From Peribacillus deserti (GTDB taxonomy: Bacteria; Bacillota; Bacilli; Bacillales; DSM-1321), in contig NZ_PGUY01000052.1 of NCBI RefSeq assembly GCF_002863585.1, positions 1 to 51,960 of the forward strand: a DNA stretch of 51,960 nt. The letters run 5' to 3'. The notes beneath the pieces are model-generated. The model made no database searches. It was not told the origin of the DNA and saw only the letters and a list, made by a program, of their open reading frames with translations. Position numbers and translations under genes: made by a program. This document shows positions 1 through 6,995 of the stretch, one piece after another. The number at the start of each line of letters is the position of its first letter. Position 1 is the stretch's first letter.

Positions 1-83
1 TGATTTATACTCGAGACACAAATCAGCCTTCTGTTATCTAGTTTTGAAAGAACGATGTTCTTTTAAAAAAGATGAAAAAACTC

Positions 84-113
84 TTGAAAAAATATATCAA
101 ATGATGTTATAAT
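84..113 (+). promoter_or_regulatory. Promoter-like sequence just upstream of 5S rRNA
   Basis: TTGAAA at 84-89 and a perfect TATAAT at 108-113 are separated by 18 bp, about 28 bp before the 5S gene. A hairpin (AAAGAAC/GTTCTTT, about 46-62) precedes it. This suggests the 5S-tRNA block can be transcribed on its own, whether or not a 23S gene lies beyond the window edge. Inferred from motif match only. Confidence 0.5.
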
Positions 114-140
114 AGTTAATGTCGATTGATGAAAAAACTT

Positions 141-258
<118 letters not shown>

Positions 259-294
259 TGGCTTTTTAATAAGTTAGGAAGTTTACCATATTAT

Positions 295-369
295 TCCGCA
301 GTAGCTCAGTGGTAGAGCATTCGGCTGTTAACCGAACGGTCGTAGGTTCGAGTCCTACCTGCGGAGCCA
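295..369 (+). tRNA. tRNA-Asn (anticodon GTT)
   Basis: Cloverleaf with acceptor TCCGCAG/CTGCGGA, anticodon loop CTGTTAA giving GTT, T-loop TTCGAGT, and an encoded CCA end at 367-369. First tRNA after 5S rRNA, the usual place for tRNA-Asn in Bacillus. Confidence 0.95.
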
Positions 370-370
370 T

Positions 371-443
371 GCTTCCATAGCTCAGCAGGTAGAGCACTTC
401 CATGGTAAGGAAGAGGTCACCGGTTCGAGTCCGGTTGGGAGCT
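371..443 (+). tRNA. tRNA-Thr (anticodon GGT)
   Basis: Acceptor GCTTCCA pairs with TGGGAGC (one G-U pair). The anticodon stem CTTCC/GGAAG encloses loop ATGGTAA, anticodon GGT. The sequence after the discriminator T is not CCA, so the 3' end must be added enzymatically, unlike most of its neighbours. Confidence 0.92.
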
Positions 444-464
444 TTTTATTTTGTACAAGTTATC

Positions 465-539
465 GGCCCCTTGGTCAAGCGGTTAAGACACCGCCCTTTC
501 ACGGCGGTAACACGGGTTCGAATCCCGTAGGGGTCACCA
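465..539 (+). tRNA. tRNA-Glu (anticodon TTC)
   Basis: Acceptor GGCCCCT/AGGGGTC, anticodon stem CCGCC/GGCGG around loop CTTTCAC (TTC), T-arm CGGGTTCGAATCCCG, encoded CCA at 537-539. Confidence 0.95.
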
Positions 540-549
540 TATATAAATT

Positions 550-625
550 GGAGGATTAGCTCAGCTGGGAGAGCATCTGCCTTACAAGCAGAGGGTCGGC
601 GGTTCGATCCCGTCATCCTCCACCA
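550..625 (+). tRNA. tRNA-Val (anticodon TAC)
   Basis: Acceptor GGAGGAT/ATCCTCC, anticodon stem CTGC/GCAG around CTTACAA (TAC), T-loop TTCGATC, encoded CCA at 623-625. Confidence 0.95.
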
Positions 626-639
626 TAATTACTTCTTTC

Positions 640-724
640 GGAGGGGTAGCGAAGTGGCTAAACGCGGCGGACTGTAAATCCGCTCCCTCAGGGTTCGGCG
701 GTTCGAATCCGTCCCCCTCCACCA
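640..724 (+). tRNA. tRNA-Tyr (anticodon GTA)
   Basis: An 85-nt class II tRNA with a long variable arm (GCTCCCTCAGGGTTCGGC region). Acceptor GGAGGGG/CCCCTCC, anticodon loop ACTGTAAAT giving GTA, encoded CCA at 722-724. Confidence 0.95.
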
Positions 725-789
725 TTTTTTTAATAAAGACTTGTTATATAATCCTGAAATATAGGGGAATATAATAATGTCAAGATGCA

Positions 790-830
790 GTTAACTATTT
801 CATTAGCGCAGGCTAATTGAGGAAGTTAAC
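790..830 (+). other. Two-tier hairpin in the Tyr-Gln tRNA spacer
   Basis: The 119-nt spacer is much longer than the others in this cluster. It holds an outer stem GTTAACT (790-796)/AGTTAAC (824-830) and an inner stem ATTAGC (802-807)/GCTAAT (812-817) with a GCAG tetraloop. There is no T-run, so it is not an obvious terminator. TATAAT matches at 747-752 and 770-775 lack good -35 partners. Function unknown; it could be a processing element or a small insertion. Confidence 0.55.
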
Positions 831-843
831 CCTTATTATTTAA

Positions 844-918
844 TGGGCTATAGCCAAGCGGTAAGGCAACGGACTTTGACTCCGTCATGCGTTGGTTCGA
901 ATCCAGCTAGCCCAGCCA
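844..918 (+). tRNA. tRNA-Gln (anticodon TTG)
   Basis: Acceptor TGGGCTA/TAGCCCA, anticodon loop ACTTTGACT giving TTG, T-arm TGGTTCGAATCCA, encoded CCA at 916-918. Confidence 0.95.
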
Positions 919-921
919 TAT

Positions 922-994
922 GAGCCATTAGCTCAGCCGGTAGAGCATCTGACTTTTAATCAGAGGGTCGAAGGTTCGAATCCTTCATGGCTCA
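922..994 (+). tRNA. tRNA-Lys (anticodon TTT)
   Basis: Acceptor GAGCCAT/ATGGCTC, anticodon stem CTGA/TCAG around CTTTTAA (TTT), discriminator A at 994. TCA follows instead of CCA, so the 3' CCA is not encoded. Confidence 0.93.
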
Positions 995-1007
995 TCATAT
1001 ATATTTG

Positions 1008-1082
1008 GCGGAAGTAGTTCAGTGGTAGAATACAACCTTGCCAAGGTTGGGGTCGCGGGTTCGAATCCCGTCTTCCGCTCCA
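1008..1082 (+). tRNA. tRNA-Gly (anticodon GCC)
   Basis: Acceptor GCGGAAG/CTTCCGC, anticodon stem CAACC/GGTTG around TTGCCAA (GCC), T-arm CGGGTTCGAATCCCG, encoded CCA at 1080-1082. Confidence 0.95.
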
Positions 1083-1100
1083 CTCTAATTTCGTTATTAA

Positions 1101-1176
1101 GGGGCCTTAGCTCAGCTGGGAGAGCGCCTGCCTTGCACGCAGGAGGTCAGCGGTTCGATCCCGCTAGGCTCCACCA
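1101..1176 (+). tRNA. tRNA-Ala (anticodon TGC)
   Basis: Acceptor GGGGCCT/AGGCTCC, anticodon stem CCTGC/GCAGG around CTTGCAC (TGC), encoded CCA at 1174-1176. Last tRNA of the cluster; a terminator follows 30 bp later. Confidence 0.95.
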
Positions 1177-1205
1177 TCTAACTTTTTACTACATACACCA
1201 TTTAT

Positions 1206-1237
1206 CCTTAAATCTATTAAGATTTAAGGTTTTTTTT
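1206..1237 (+). terminator. Terminator of the 5S-tRNA cluster
   Basis: Stem CCTTAAATC (1206-1214)/GATTTAAGG (1221-1229), 6-nt loop, then eight T residues. Confidence 0.9.
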
Positions 1238-1421
1238 GTTGAGAAGACTTTTTGGTACAAGTACCGTAGGGAGAATGAACTAATTAATTTGAGGCTGTGA
1301 TTTCTTTATTTTAAAGGATTACGTTATTTTATTGAAATGTTATCATCGGTTATGCTTAAAACTTAACATTTTTAGCTTCAAAATCAGCTTTTGACATTTT
1401 TTGATTTCATCCAGGAAGTTT

Positions 1422-1593
1422 ATGCTTGGGTTTAAGGAATATATGCTTATGTTTCGAAGTATTATGCTTAAGTTGGGCTACTTTATGCTTAAGTTGTAGA
1501 AGATTATGCTTATCTTTGTCACTGCTACGCTGATCATTAAGCTCTTATGCTTATCATTTTGTGAATATGCTTAGGTAATGGAACTTATGCTGA
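1422..1593 (+). repeat. Helically phased ATGCTTA array, copy 1
   Basis: Nine cores matching ATGCTTA (variants ATGCTTG, ACGCTGA, ATGCTGA) start at 1422, 1443, 1464, 1485, 1506, 1527, 1547, 1567 and 1587. That is five steps of exactly 21 bp, then three of exactly 20 bp. Early units extend to ATGCTTNNGTTT and are usually preceded by T/A-rich bases; the rest of each spacer is unrelated. An isolated core lies at 1352, with a degenerate one about 21 bp later. The change to 20-bp steps breaks any reading frame, so this is not a coding repeat. It sits between the tRNA terminator and the rocF promoter. The rest of 1238-1763 shows no gene. A second array with the same architecture lies at 44077-44248. 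Function unknown. Confidence 0.85.
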
Positions 1594-1763
1594 TCGGGTG
1601 CACTTGACCAGGCCCTTAAAAAAATCTATAAACAAATAGCTTGAACTACAATCTAATCTAATATGACGTCCCCGTTAACATTACTATTTCCCGTGAATTT
1701 TATTTATAACAGCTAAATGATACTGCTATATGAAAACGCATACTTATACATTTTTTTGTCGAG

Positions 1764-1792
1764 TTGAGTCATTCCTTTTTTACTTATAAAAT
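1764..1792 (+). promoter_or_regulatory. Candidate SigA-type promoter of rocF
   Basis: TTGAGT (1764-1769), 17-bp spacer, TAAAAT (1787-1792), about 40 bp upstream of the rocF start. B. subtilis rocF belongs to SigL-dependent arginine regulation, but no clear -24/-12 element was seen here. Confidence 0.4.
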
Positions 1793-1833
1793 AAATAGAG
1801 AATAGAGATTAGAGGGGTAGAGGAGGAAACTAT

Positions 1834-2730
1834 ATGAAAAAGATATCATTGGTTGGGGTGCCGATGGACCTTGGGCAGACTCGCCGCGGGGTTGACATGG
1901 GGCCGAGCGCCATACGCTATGCGGGTGTAATCGAACGTTTAGAGCATTTGAAATATGATGTGGAAGATAATGGGGACATTATAATTGGGCGGGCAGAACG
2001 TCTGCATAATCCCAATGAGAGACTAAAGAACCTGAAGCTTGTAGCAGAAGGTAATGAAAAGCTGGCTGAAAAGGTCGATAATATCTTGGAAAATGGGGAT
2101 TTTCCTTTAGTGCTTGGCGGAGACCACAGTATCGCTATCGGTACGCTCGCCGGCGTAGCCAAGCATTATAAAAACTTAGGGGTTATTTGGTATGATGCCC
2201 ATGGAGATTTAAATACAGAAGAAACGTCTCCTTCGGGTAATATTCATGGTACGCCACTTGCAGCCAGTCTGGGTTTTGGAAACCCGGTCCTCACTAATCT
2301 GCATGGTTATAGCCCTAAGATTAAGCCAGAGAATGTAGTGGTAATCGGAGCAAGAGCCTTAGATGATGGTGAAAAGGAATTAATTAAAGAGCAGGGCATT
2401 AAAGTATATACCATGCATGAAATTGATCGACTAGGAATGGCCAGGGTCATGGAAGAAGCAATAGACTATTTAAAAGAAAAAACAGATGGTGTGCACTTAT
2501 CACTAGATCTGGACGGACTGGATCCGATAGATGCACCAGGCGTCGGTACACCAGTCATGGGTGGAATTTCTTACAGGGAAAGCCATCTTGCCATGGAAAT
2601 GCTTGCTGAATCTGAGCTTATCACTTCAGCTGAATTCGTAGAAGTAAATCCAATCTTAGATGAACGCAATAGAACGGCAAAAGTAGCAGTTGCATTAATG
2701 GGATCATTATTTGGTGAAAAATTAGCATAG
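1834..2730 (+). CDS. rocF: Arginase
   Basis: Hydrolyses L-arginine to ornithine and urea in the cytoplasm, the first step of arginine catabolism. The 298-residue length is typical of Bacillus RocF. All Mn-cluster motifs are visible: GGDHS (95-99, ligand His98), DAHGD (121-125, ligands Asp121, His123, Asp125) and SLDLDGLDP (223-231, ligands Asp225 and Asp227). The C-terminal half carries the family's ELITSAEFVEVNPILD segment. The ATG is preceded by GAGGAGG at good spacing. It is monocistronic here; arginase directly ahead of sigW is a gene order I recall from other Bacillus genomes. No convincing intrinsic terminator follows the stop codon; a hairpin repeat lies downstream. Confidence 0.97.
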   Translation: MKKISLVGVPMDLGQTRRGVDMGPSAIRYAGVIERLEHLKYDVEDNGDIIIGRAERLHNPNERLKNLKLVAEGNEKLAEKVDNILENGDFPLVLGGDHSIAIGTLAGVAKHYKNLGVIWYDAHGDLNTEETSPSGNIHGTPLAASLGFGNPVLTNLHGYSPKIKPENVVVIGARALDDGEKELIKEQGIKVYTMHEIDRLGMARVMEEAIDYLKEKTDGVHLSLDLDGLDPIDAPGVGTPVMGGISYRESHLAMEMLAESELITSAEFVEVNPILDERNRTAKVAVALMGSLFGEKLA

Positions 2731-2814
2731 TGAAAAGAGGAAAGCGGTGCCCCTTCAAGCTGATTCAGAACCCTATGATTTTTCGATAGGATTATGAATA
2801 GATATTTTATAGGA

Positions 2815-2985
2815 GGCAGAGATCCGATAAAGAAGACTTGCTGATTGGCGAGCGCTAGCGAAGACAGAAGCTTAGTCGCACTTATGCGTCAGACAAGCAT
2901 AAGACGAGAAGGAAACGGGAAGCGATTTTCTTTCCATAGAAGGTTGGCTTATGACTCGAGGATCTAAAGACTTGCAGCTGGATAT
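2815..2985 (-). repeat. Hairpin repeat family, copy D (inverted)
   Basis: On the minus strand this region carries the landmarks of the three repeats between pdxT and pdxS: a TCCAGCTGC flank (2973-2982 region), CATAAGCC, and CTTATGC. Pairing segments are AGATCC (2820-2825)/GGATCT (2960-2965), CATAAG (2898-2903)/CTTATG (2948-2953) and GGAAA (2911-2915)/TTTCC (2931-2935). The outer arm is longer than in the other copies and contains an extra CTTATGC/GCATAAG hairpin at 2881-2903. No open reading frame. Together with its flanks this accounts for the 2731-3056 gap, in which I see no gene. Confidence 0.65.
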
Positions 2986-3056
2986 AGGTAAAGCTCACCA
3001 TTTTACTGTGATTTCCTCCACAAATAAAAGACACATCTTTGATATAATAAAAAAAG

Positions 3057-3084
3057 AACAGTAACCCAAATGGGTTACTGTTTT
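3057..3084. terminator. Terminator downstream of the Spo0E-like gene (probably bidirectional)
   Basis: AACAGTAACCCA and TGGGTTACTGTT form a 12-bp stem around AA, centred at 3069-3070. The T-run on the minus strand (from the A-run at 3050-3056) ends the Spo0E-like gene, whose TAA stop lies inside the stem. The TTTTCTT on the plus strand could also serve. Confidence 0.8.
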
Positions 3085-3239
3085 CTTGTCATCAATATAT
3101 ATTTATGTATGAGAGTATCTAATTGTGTACTTGCTTCAACTACGTTATGATCTATCATAGAGGCGCGGGAAGCTAAATTCACCATTCTCGCACGGCATTT
3201 TTCAATATCATTTAACAGCTCTTTCATTTCGATCGTCAT
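3075..3239 (-). CDS. Spo0E-family aspartyl-phosphate phosphatase (54 residues)
   Basis: A short gene encoding a 54-residue protein starting MTIEMKELLNDIEKCRARMV. It has the two-helix pattern of Spo0E-like phosphatases and the hallmark second-helix motif, here STQLDTLIHKYI, matching the family's SQxLDxLIxxY. Known members dephosphorylate Spo0A~P or related response regulators and so delay sporulation. The ATG at 3239 is preceded by GGGGAAGG about 10 bp upstream. The stop codon TAA is embedded in the terminator stem. It stands alone between rocF and sigW and on the opposite strand to both. Family assignment rests on the motif and size; the target regulator cannot be told from sequence. Confidence 0.85.
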   Translation of the reverse strand: MTIEMKELLNDIEKCRARMVNLASRASMIDHNVVEASTQLDTLIHKYILMTRKQ

Positions 3240-3344
3240 CGTAATAACCAACCTTCCCCTTTAGCATCTTCTAATTTGTTCCCGGTTTTTAGATATAATA
3301 AACCATATATTGTAAATCTTTGTTAAAATAAACATATAAATTTT

Positions 3345-3370
3345 TGAAACCTTTCAGCTTGCGATTCGTA
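3345..3370 (+). promoter_or_regulatory. SigW-type autoregulatory promoter
   Basis: TGAAAC (3345-3350), 16-bp spacer, CGTA (3367-3370). This is the ECF SigW consensus and lies 37 bp upstream of the sigW start, implying positive autoregulation. Confidence 0.88.
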
Positions 3371-3407
3371 GAAATCGTATAGCCGCATAGCGGGGGTAAT
3401 ATAAACA

Positions 3408-3971
3408 ATGGAAGTGCTCATTAAAGAGAAAATTAAGCAGGTATTAAAGGGCAATCAAAATGCTTACAGCTATATTGTAGAGGAGTATAAGGAAAAAGTC
3501 TTTTATTTATGCTACCGAATGATTGGGAATAGGCATGAAGCGGAGGATTTAGCCCAAGAGGCTTTTGTAAAGGCCTATGTTAATATTAAAAGCTTCAACT
3601 TAAATATGAAATTCTCTACTTGGATTTACAGAATTGCCACGAACTTATGCATAGATAGAATGAGAAAAAAGAAGCCTGATTATTATCTGGATGCTGAAAT
3701 CGCTGGAACGGATGGGTTAGACATGTATTCCCAAATTGCTTCAGATACAGAAAGCCCGGAAGATGAAGTGGAAAGTATGGAGATGCAGGACACCATTCAG
3801 AACGAAATATCGAAGCTTCCAGAAAAGTACCGCTCCGTCATCATTTTGAAGTATATTGAGGATCTATCGCTCAAGGAAATCAGCGATACACTGGATCTTC
3901 CAGTAAATACAGTAAAAACTAGAATTCATAGGGGACGAGAAGCTTTAAGGCTTCAGCTTCGTCATTTATAA
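3408..3971 (+). CDS. sigW: ECF RNA polymerase sigma factor SigW
   Basis: Directs RNA polymerase to genes for defence against cell-envelope stress and antimicrobial peptides. At 187 residues it has the family's usual size. Region 2 includes AEDLAQEAFVKAY and the -10 recognition helix around STWIYRIATNLCIDRMRKK; region 4 has the helix-turn-helix LSLKEISDTLDLPVNTVKTRIHRGREAL. It is preceded by its own SigW-type promoter and followed after a few bases by the anti-sigma gene, the standard sigW-rsiW arrangement. Start ATG chosen because it gives the conserved N-terminus; the ribosome binding site (GGGGGTAA at 3392-3399) is moderate. Confidence 0.96.
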   Translation: MEVLIKEKIKQVLKGNQNAYSYIVEEYKEKVFYLCYRMIGNRHEAEDLAQEAFVKAYVNIKSFNLNMKFSTWIYRIATNLCIDRMRKKKPDYYLDAEIAGTDGLDMYSQIASDTESPEDEVESMEMQDTIQNEISKLPEKYRSVIILKYIEDLSLKEISDTLDLPVNTVKTRIHRGREALRLQLRHL

Positions 3972-3986
3972 GGGAAGGTGAATTCC

Positions 3987-4616
3987 ATGGCATGCCCGGA
4001 AGAAATAATTGACTATATGCATGATTACCTGGATGAAGAGATCAGCTCCGAGAAGGAACGGTTATTAAAGGAGCATCTTGCATCATGTGAGGATTGCCGT
4101 AATTACTTATATGAGCTAAAGAAGGCTGTTTCATTTGTAAAAGTACCGCTGGATCTAAAGGTGTCTTCTGACTTTACCCATAGGGTCATGGCAAGCCTCC
4201 CTCAGGAAGACAAGAAGAAAAAAAGGATTAAGGGATGGATGATGGGGCATCCCGTTTTATCAGCTGCAGCCCTTTTCATTGTTTTGATCTCGGGGGCTAT
4301 ATTAACTTCCTGGAATCAGGGAAACGATTTTTCAGTTAACCGACAGTCGAATCTGGTCGTGCAAAATCATACAGTGATCGTGCCTGAGGGCAAAACGGTA
4401 AAGGGTGATATACTGGTTAGAAATGGAGACATCAAGATTGAGGGGAAAGTGCAGGGGGATGTCACGGTGATTAATGGAAACCGGTACCTGGCATCAGCTG
4501 GAAGTGTAACGGGTGAAATCAAAGAAATTGATCAGGCTTTTGAGTGGTTATGGTACAAAATTAAAACAGGTGTACAGGGTGTTTCTAATTTTTTGACTAC
4601 TAATAACGGAAAATAA
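3987..4616 (+). CDS. rsiW: Anti-sigma-W factor RsiW
   Basis: Membrane protein that holds SigW inactive until cleaved by site-1 and site-2 type proteases. The 209-residue product starts MACPEEIIDYMHDYLDEEIS and carries the zinc-binding anti-sigma motif HLASCEDC. One transmembrane segment lies near residues 86-104 (HPVLSAAALFIVLISGAIL). The extracytoplasmic part ends in a short stretch resembling bactofilin turns (GDILVRNGDIKIEGKVQGDV). A GTG nine bases upstream is also in frame, but GGAAGGTG sits at proper spacing for the ATG at 3987. Cotranscribed with sigW; a terminator follows directly. Confidence 0.94.
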   Translation: MACPEEIIDYMHDYLDEEISSEKERLLKEHLASCEDCRNYLYELKKAVSFVKVPLDLKVSSDFTHRVMASLPQEDKKKKRIKGWMMGHPVLSAAALFIVLISGAILTSWNQGNDFSVNRQSNLVVQNHTVIVPEGKTVKGDILVRNGDIKIEGKVQGDVTVINGNRYLASAGSVTGEIKEIDQAFEWLWYKIKTGVQGVSNFLTTNNGK

Positions 4617-4643
4617 GGGCCATCCTATACGGGATGGCCTTTC
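4617..4643 (+). terminator. Terminator of sigW-rsiW
   Basis: GGCCATCC (4618-4625)/GGATGGCC (4632-4639) with a short loop, followed by TTTC. Begins one base after the rsiW stop codon. Confidence 0.8.
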
Positions 4644-4709
4644 ATACATAATTTTCTAGTAACACGCAGGATTATCAAGGGGTTATTTAGAGAAAAACAT
4701 TTGTTTTCA

Positions 4710-4718
4710 TGGTATAAT
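4710..4718 (+). promoter_or_regulatory. Extended -10 promoter of cdaA-cdaR-glmM
   Basis: TGGTATAAT is an extended -10 (TGnTATAAT). The -35 region (around 4690) is poor. It lies 126 bp upstream of cdaA; the leader between shows no recognised riboswitch. Confidence 0.5.
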
Positions 4719-4843
4719 TTCAAGTATTGTGTTAAATCTCAGGTTGCCATACTTAGTGCAGGCTTTTGATGACATACAGTTAGATATATGTTCGATAAGT
4801 GAAAGGGAGTCCTTGTCGGATTAAATGACTGGAGGAAAGTAAC

Positions 4844-5668
4844 ATGTCTTTATCCCACTTTACCTTCTATGATTATTTTATAAATTTCATTGATATTTTG
4901 CTTGTGTGGTTTGTTATTTACAAACTTCTCATGGTGATTAGAGGTACTAAAGCTGTACAGCTTCTTAAAGGGATCTTTGTTATAGTGATTGTTCAGAGCT
5001 TAAGTAATTTCCTTGGCCTGAATACACTCGGCTGGTTAATGGAACAAGCTATGACCTGGGGTTTCCTGGCGATCATCATTATTTTTCAGCCTGAACTCAG
5101 AAGGGCGCTTGAACAGCTGGGGAGGGGAAAGATCTTTTCCAGGGCCAGCGGGCAGATAGAAGAAGAAGGCCAGGAGCGCCTTGTCGAATCTATTATCAAG
5201 GCCACAAATTACATGGCAAAGAGGCGTATTGGTGCTTTAATCTCAGTAGAGAGAGAAACAGGCATGAGTGACTATATTGAAACGGGTATTCCTTTGCACT
5301 CCGCCATATCGTCTGAGCTTTTGATTAATATCTTTATTCCTAATACTCCTCTTCATGATGGAGCAGTCATAATCCAGGGCAGCCAGGTTGCAGCGGCTGC
5401 ATGCTATCTTCCTCTTTCCGAGAGCCCTTTTATATCAAAGGAGCTTGGGACAAGACATAGGGCTGCATTGGGAGTTTCAGAAGTGACAGACAGTATCACA
5501 ATCATCGTGTCTGAGGAGACAGGCAGTATTTCTTTAACTAAAAATGGAGAGCTTTACCGAAACCTAAATCAAGATGCACTTAAGGATATGTTAAATGTAG
5601 AATTAATTGATAAAAATAGGGCTGTATCTCCAACCCTTTGGAATTGGAGGGTGAAGAAAAATGGATAG
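4844..5668 (+). CDS. cdaA: Diadenylate cyclase CdaA
   Basis: Makes cyclic di-AMP from two ATP molecules at the membrane; the product controls potassium uptake and cell-wall homeostasis. The 274-residue protein has three N-terminal transmembrane segments within about residues 10-85, then the DAC catalytic domain with DGA (172-174) and RHR (204-206), both essential in the family. GGAGGAAAG precedes the ATG. It overlaps cdaR by eight bases and lies in the conserved cdaA-cdaR-glmM operon, in which CdaR and GlmM bind and modulate the cyclase. Confidence 0.97.
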   Translation: MSLSHFTFYDYFINFIDILLVWFVIYKLLMVIRGTKAVQLLKGIFVIVIVQSLSNFLGLNTLGWLMEQAMTWGFLAIIIIFQPELRRALEQLGRGKIFSRASGQIEEEGQERLVESIIKATNYMAKRRIGALISVERETGMSDYIETGIPLHSAISSELLINIFIPNTPLHDGAVIIQGSQVAAAACYLPLSESPFISKELGTRHRAALGVSEVTDSITIIVSEETGSISLTKNGELYRNLNQDALKDMLNVELIDKNRAVSPTLWNWRVKKNG

Positions 5669-6953
5669 GTTAATGAAAACACCATGGTTCATAAAAATTA
5701 TTGCTTTTTCATTGGCCGCTCTTCTGTTTGTATCCATTAATTTTCAACCTGATGCAAAGAAAGGATCCTCGGGTTTTTCTACTACTTCTAAAACTTCAAC
5801 AGAGACGGTAGAAGGTGTTGAGGTGGATGTATATTACGACAGTGAAAATTTAGTAGTAAAAGGTGTGCCTGAAAAAGTAGATGTAACCTTGAAAGGTCCC
5901 AAGAGCATCGTTCTGTCGGCAAAGAATCAAAGAGACTTTAAAGTCAGTGTCGATCTTGCGGATGCTGTGATCGGCGAGCAAAAGGTCCCGATCCAGGTTG
6001 AGAATCTTTCGGATAAGCTTACTGCAGTCGTAAAGCCTAATCAGGCAACTGTGACAGTTCAGGAAAAAATCACAAAGGAATATTCCGTTCTTCCGCAATA
6101 TAACGAAAATCTTTTGGAGGATGGATATACTGCAGGTGTCCCGACTGCTGATCCCGAACGAGTCAGGATCACTGGAGCGAAGGATATCATGGAGCAAATT
6201 TCGATTGTGAGGGCTTCAATTGAACTGGAACAAGGCGTAAACGAAACCGTGGAAAGAAGAGCTAAAGTAAGGGCGTTAGATAAAAACCTTAATAATCTAG
6301 ATGTATCGATCGAACCTTCGTCGGTTGATGTAAGGATCCCGATCCAGCTTCCTTCTAAGAAGGTTTCCGTAATTCCTTATCAGACAGGAAAACTACAGGA
6401 TGGGGTTGACATACAGTCGATTAACATTAATCCGCGGGAAATCATTCTTTATGGTAAGGAGTCTGAATTAAATAAAATACAAAATATCAGGGTGCCCGTC
6501 AATGTAAACAATATTGACAGCTCCACCAATTTTGAGCATAATATCCAGCTGCCGGAGGGTATATACAGGGCTTCCGACGAAAAAGTGAGTGTCTCGGTAA
6601 AAGCCGGGAAACAAAAAGAAGAACTCAAAGACGAAAAGGAAGAGCAAGAAGCAGCGGCGGAACAAATTTCAAAAACGTTCAGCAATATTGAAATTATTCC
6701 TGCAGGCCTGCCAGAAGACTACGACTTAACGTTTGTTACTCCTTCTAACGGGTCTCTGAATATTACTGTAACCGGTCCGCCTGAAAAAATTAAGGCATTA
6801 ACGGAGTCGGATATCCAGCTTTCCATAGATGCAAGCAAGCTTCCAGAGGGACGCAGCGAAACGGCAGTACTTACAAATCTGCCTGATGATCTTTCATGGA
6901 AAACTCCATACGAAAAAGCGGCAGTTGATCTGGTTAAGAAGGAAGCAGAATGA
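5661..6953 (+). CDS. cdaR: CdaA regulator CdaR (YbbR-domain protein)
   Basis: Membrane-anchored extracytoplasmic protein that modulates CdaA. It has 430 residues: a short cytoplasmic N-terminus, one transmembrane helix at about residues 11-27 (IKIIAFSLAALLFVSINF), then a long outer region made of repeated YbbR domains. These can be recognised by recurring patterns such as VDVTLKGPKSIV, VRITGAKDIM, IILYGKESELNKI and ITVTGPPEKIKAL, suggesting four repeats. A lysine/glutamate-rich linker (about 312-335) separates repeats three and four. GGAGGGTGAAG precedes the ATG, inside the end of cdaA. Translational coupling is likely. Confidence 0.93.
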   Translation: MDRLMKTPWFIKIIAFSLAALLFVSINFQPDAKKGSSGFSTTSKTSTETVEGVEVDVYYDSENLVVKGVPEKVDVTLKGPKSIVLSAKNQRDFKVSVDLADAVIGEQKVPIQVENLSDKLTAVVKPNQATVTVQEKITKEYSVLPQYNENLLEDGYTAGVPTADPERVRITGAKDIMEQISIVRASIELEQGVNETVERRAKVRALDKNLNNLDVSIEPSSVDVRIPIQLPSKKVSVIPYQTGKLQDGVDIQSININPREIILYGKESELNKIQNIRVPVNVNNIDSSTNFEHNIQLPEGIYRASDEKVSVSVKAGKQKEELKDEKEEQEAAAEQISKTFSNIEIIPAGLPEDYDLTFVTPSNGSLNITVTGPPEKIKALTESDIQLSIDASKLPEGRSETAVLTNLPDDLSWKTPYEKAAVDLVKKEAE

Positions 6954-6995
6954 GAAATGAATCGTTTGAAACATATAAAAAGGGAGCGATATGCA

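Noticed and set aside
741-775. Promoter in the Tyr-Gln tRNA spacer
   Set aside because: Two TATAAT matches exist, but no -35 hexamer lies at 16-18 bp from either.
1022-1300. 92-codon plus-strand frame across tRNA-Gly, tRNA-Ala and the terminator
   Set aside because: It overlaps two certain tRNA genes and their terminator, has no ribosome binding site, and encodes no recognisable protein.
1422-1593. Phased array as a CRISPR
   Set aside because: Only 7-12 bp are conserved per unit, spacing is 20-21 bp rather than about 60-70 bp, and no cas genes are near.
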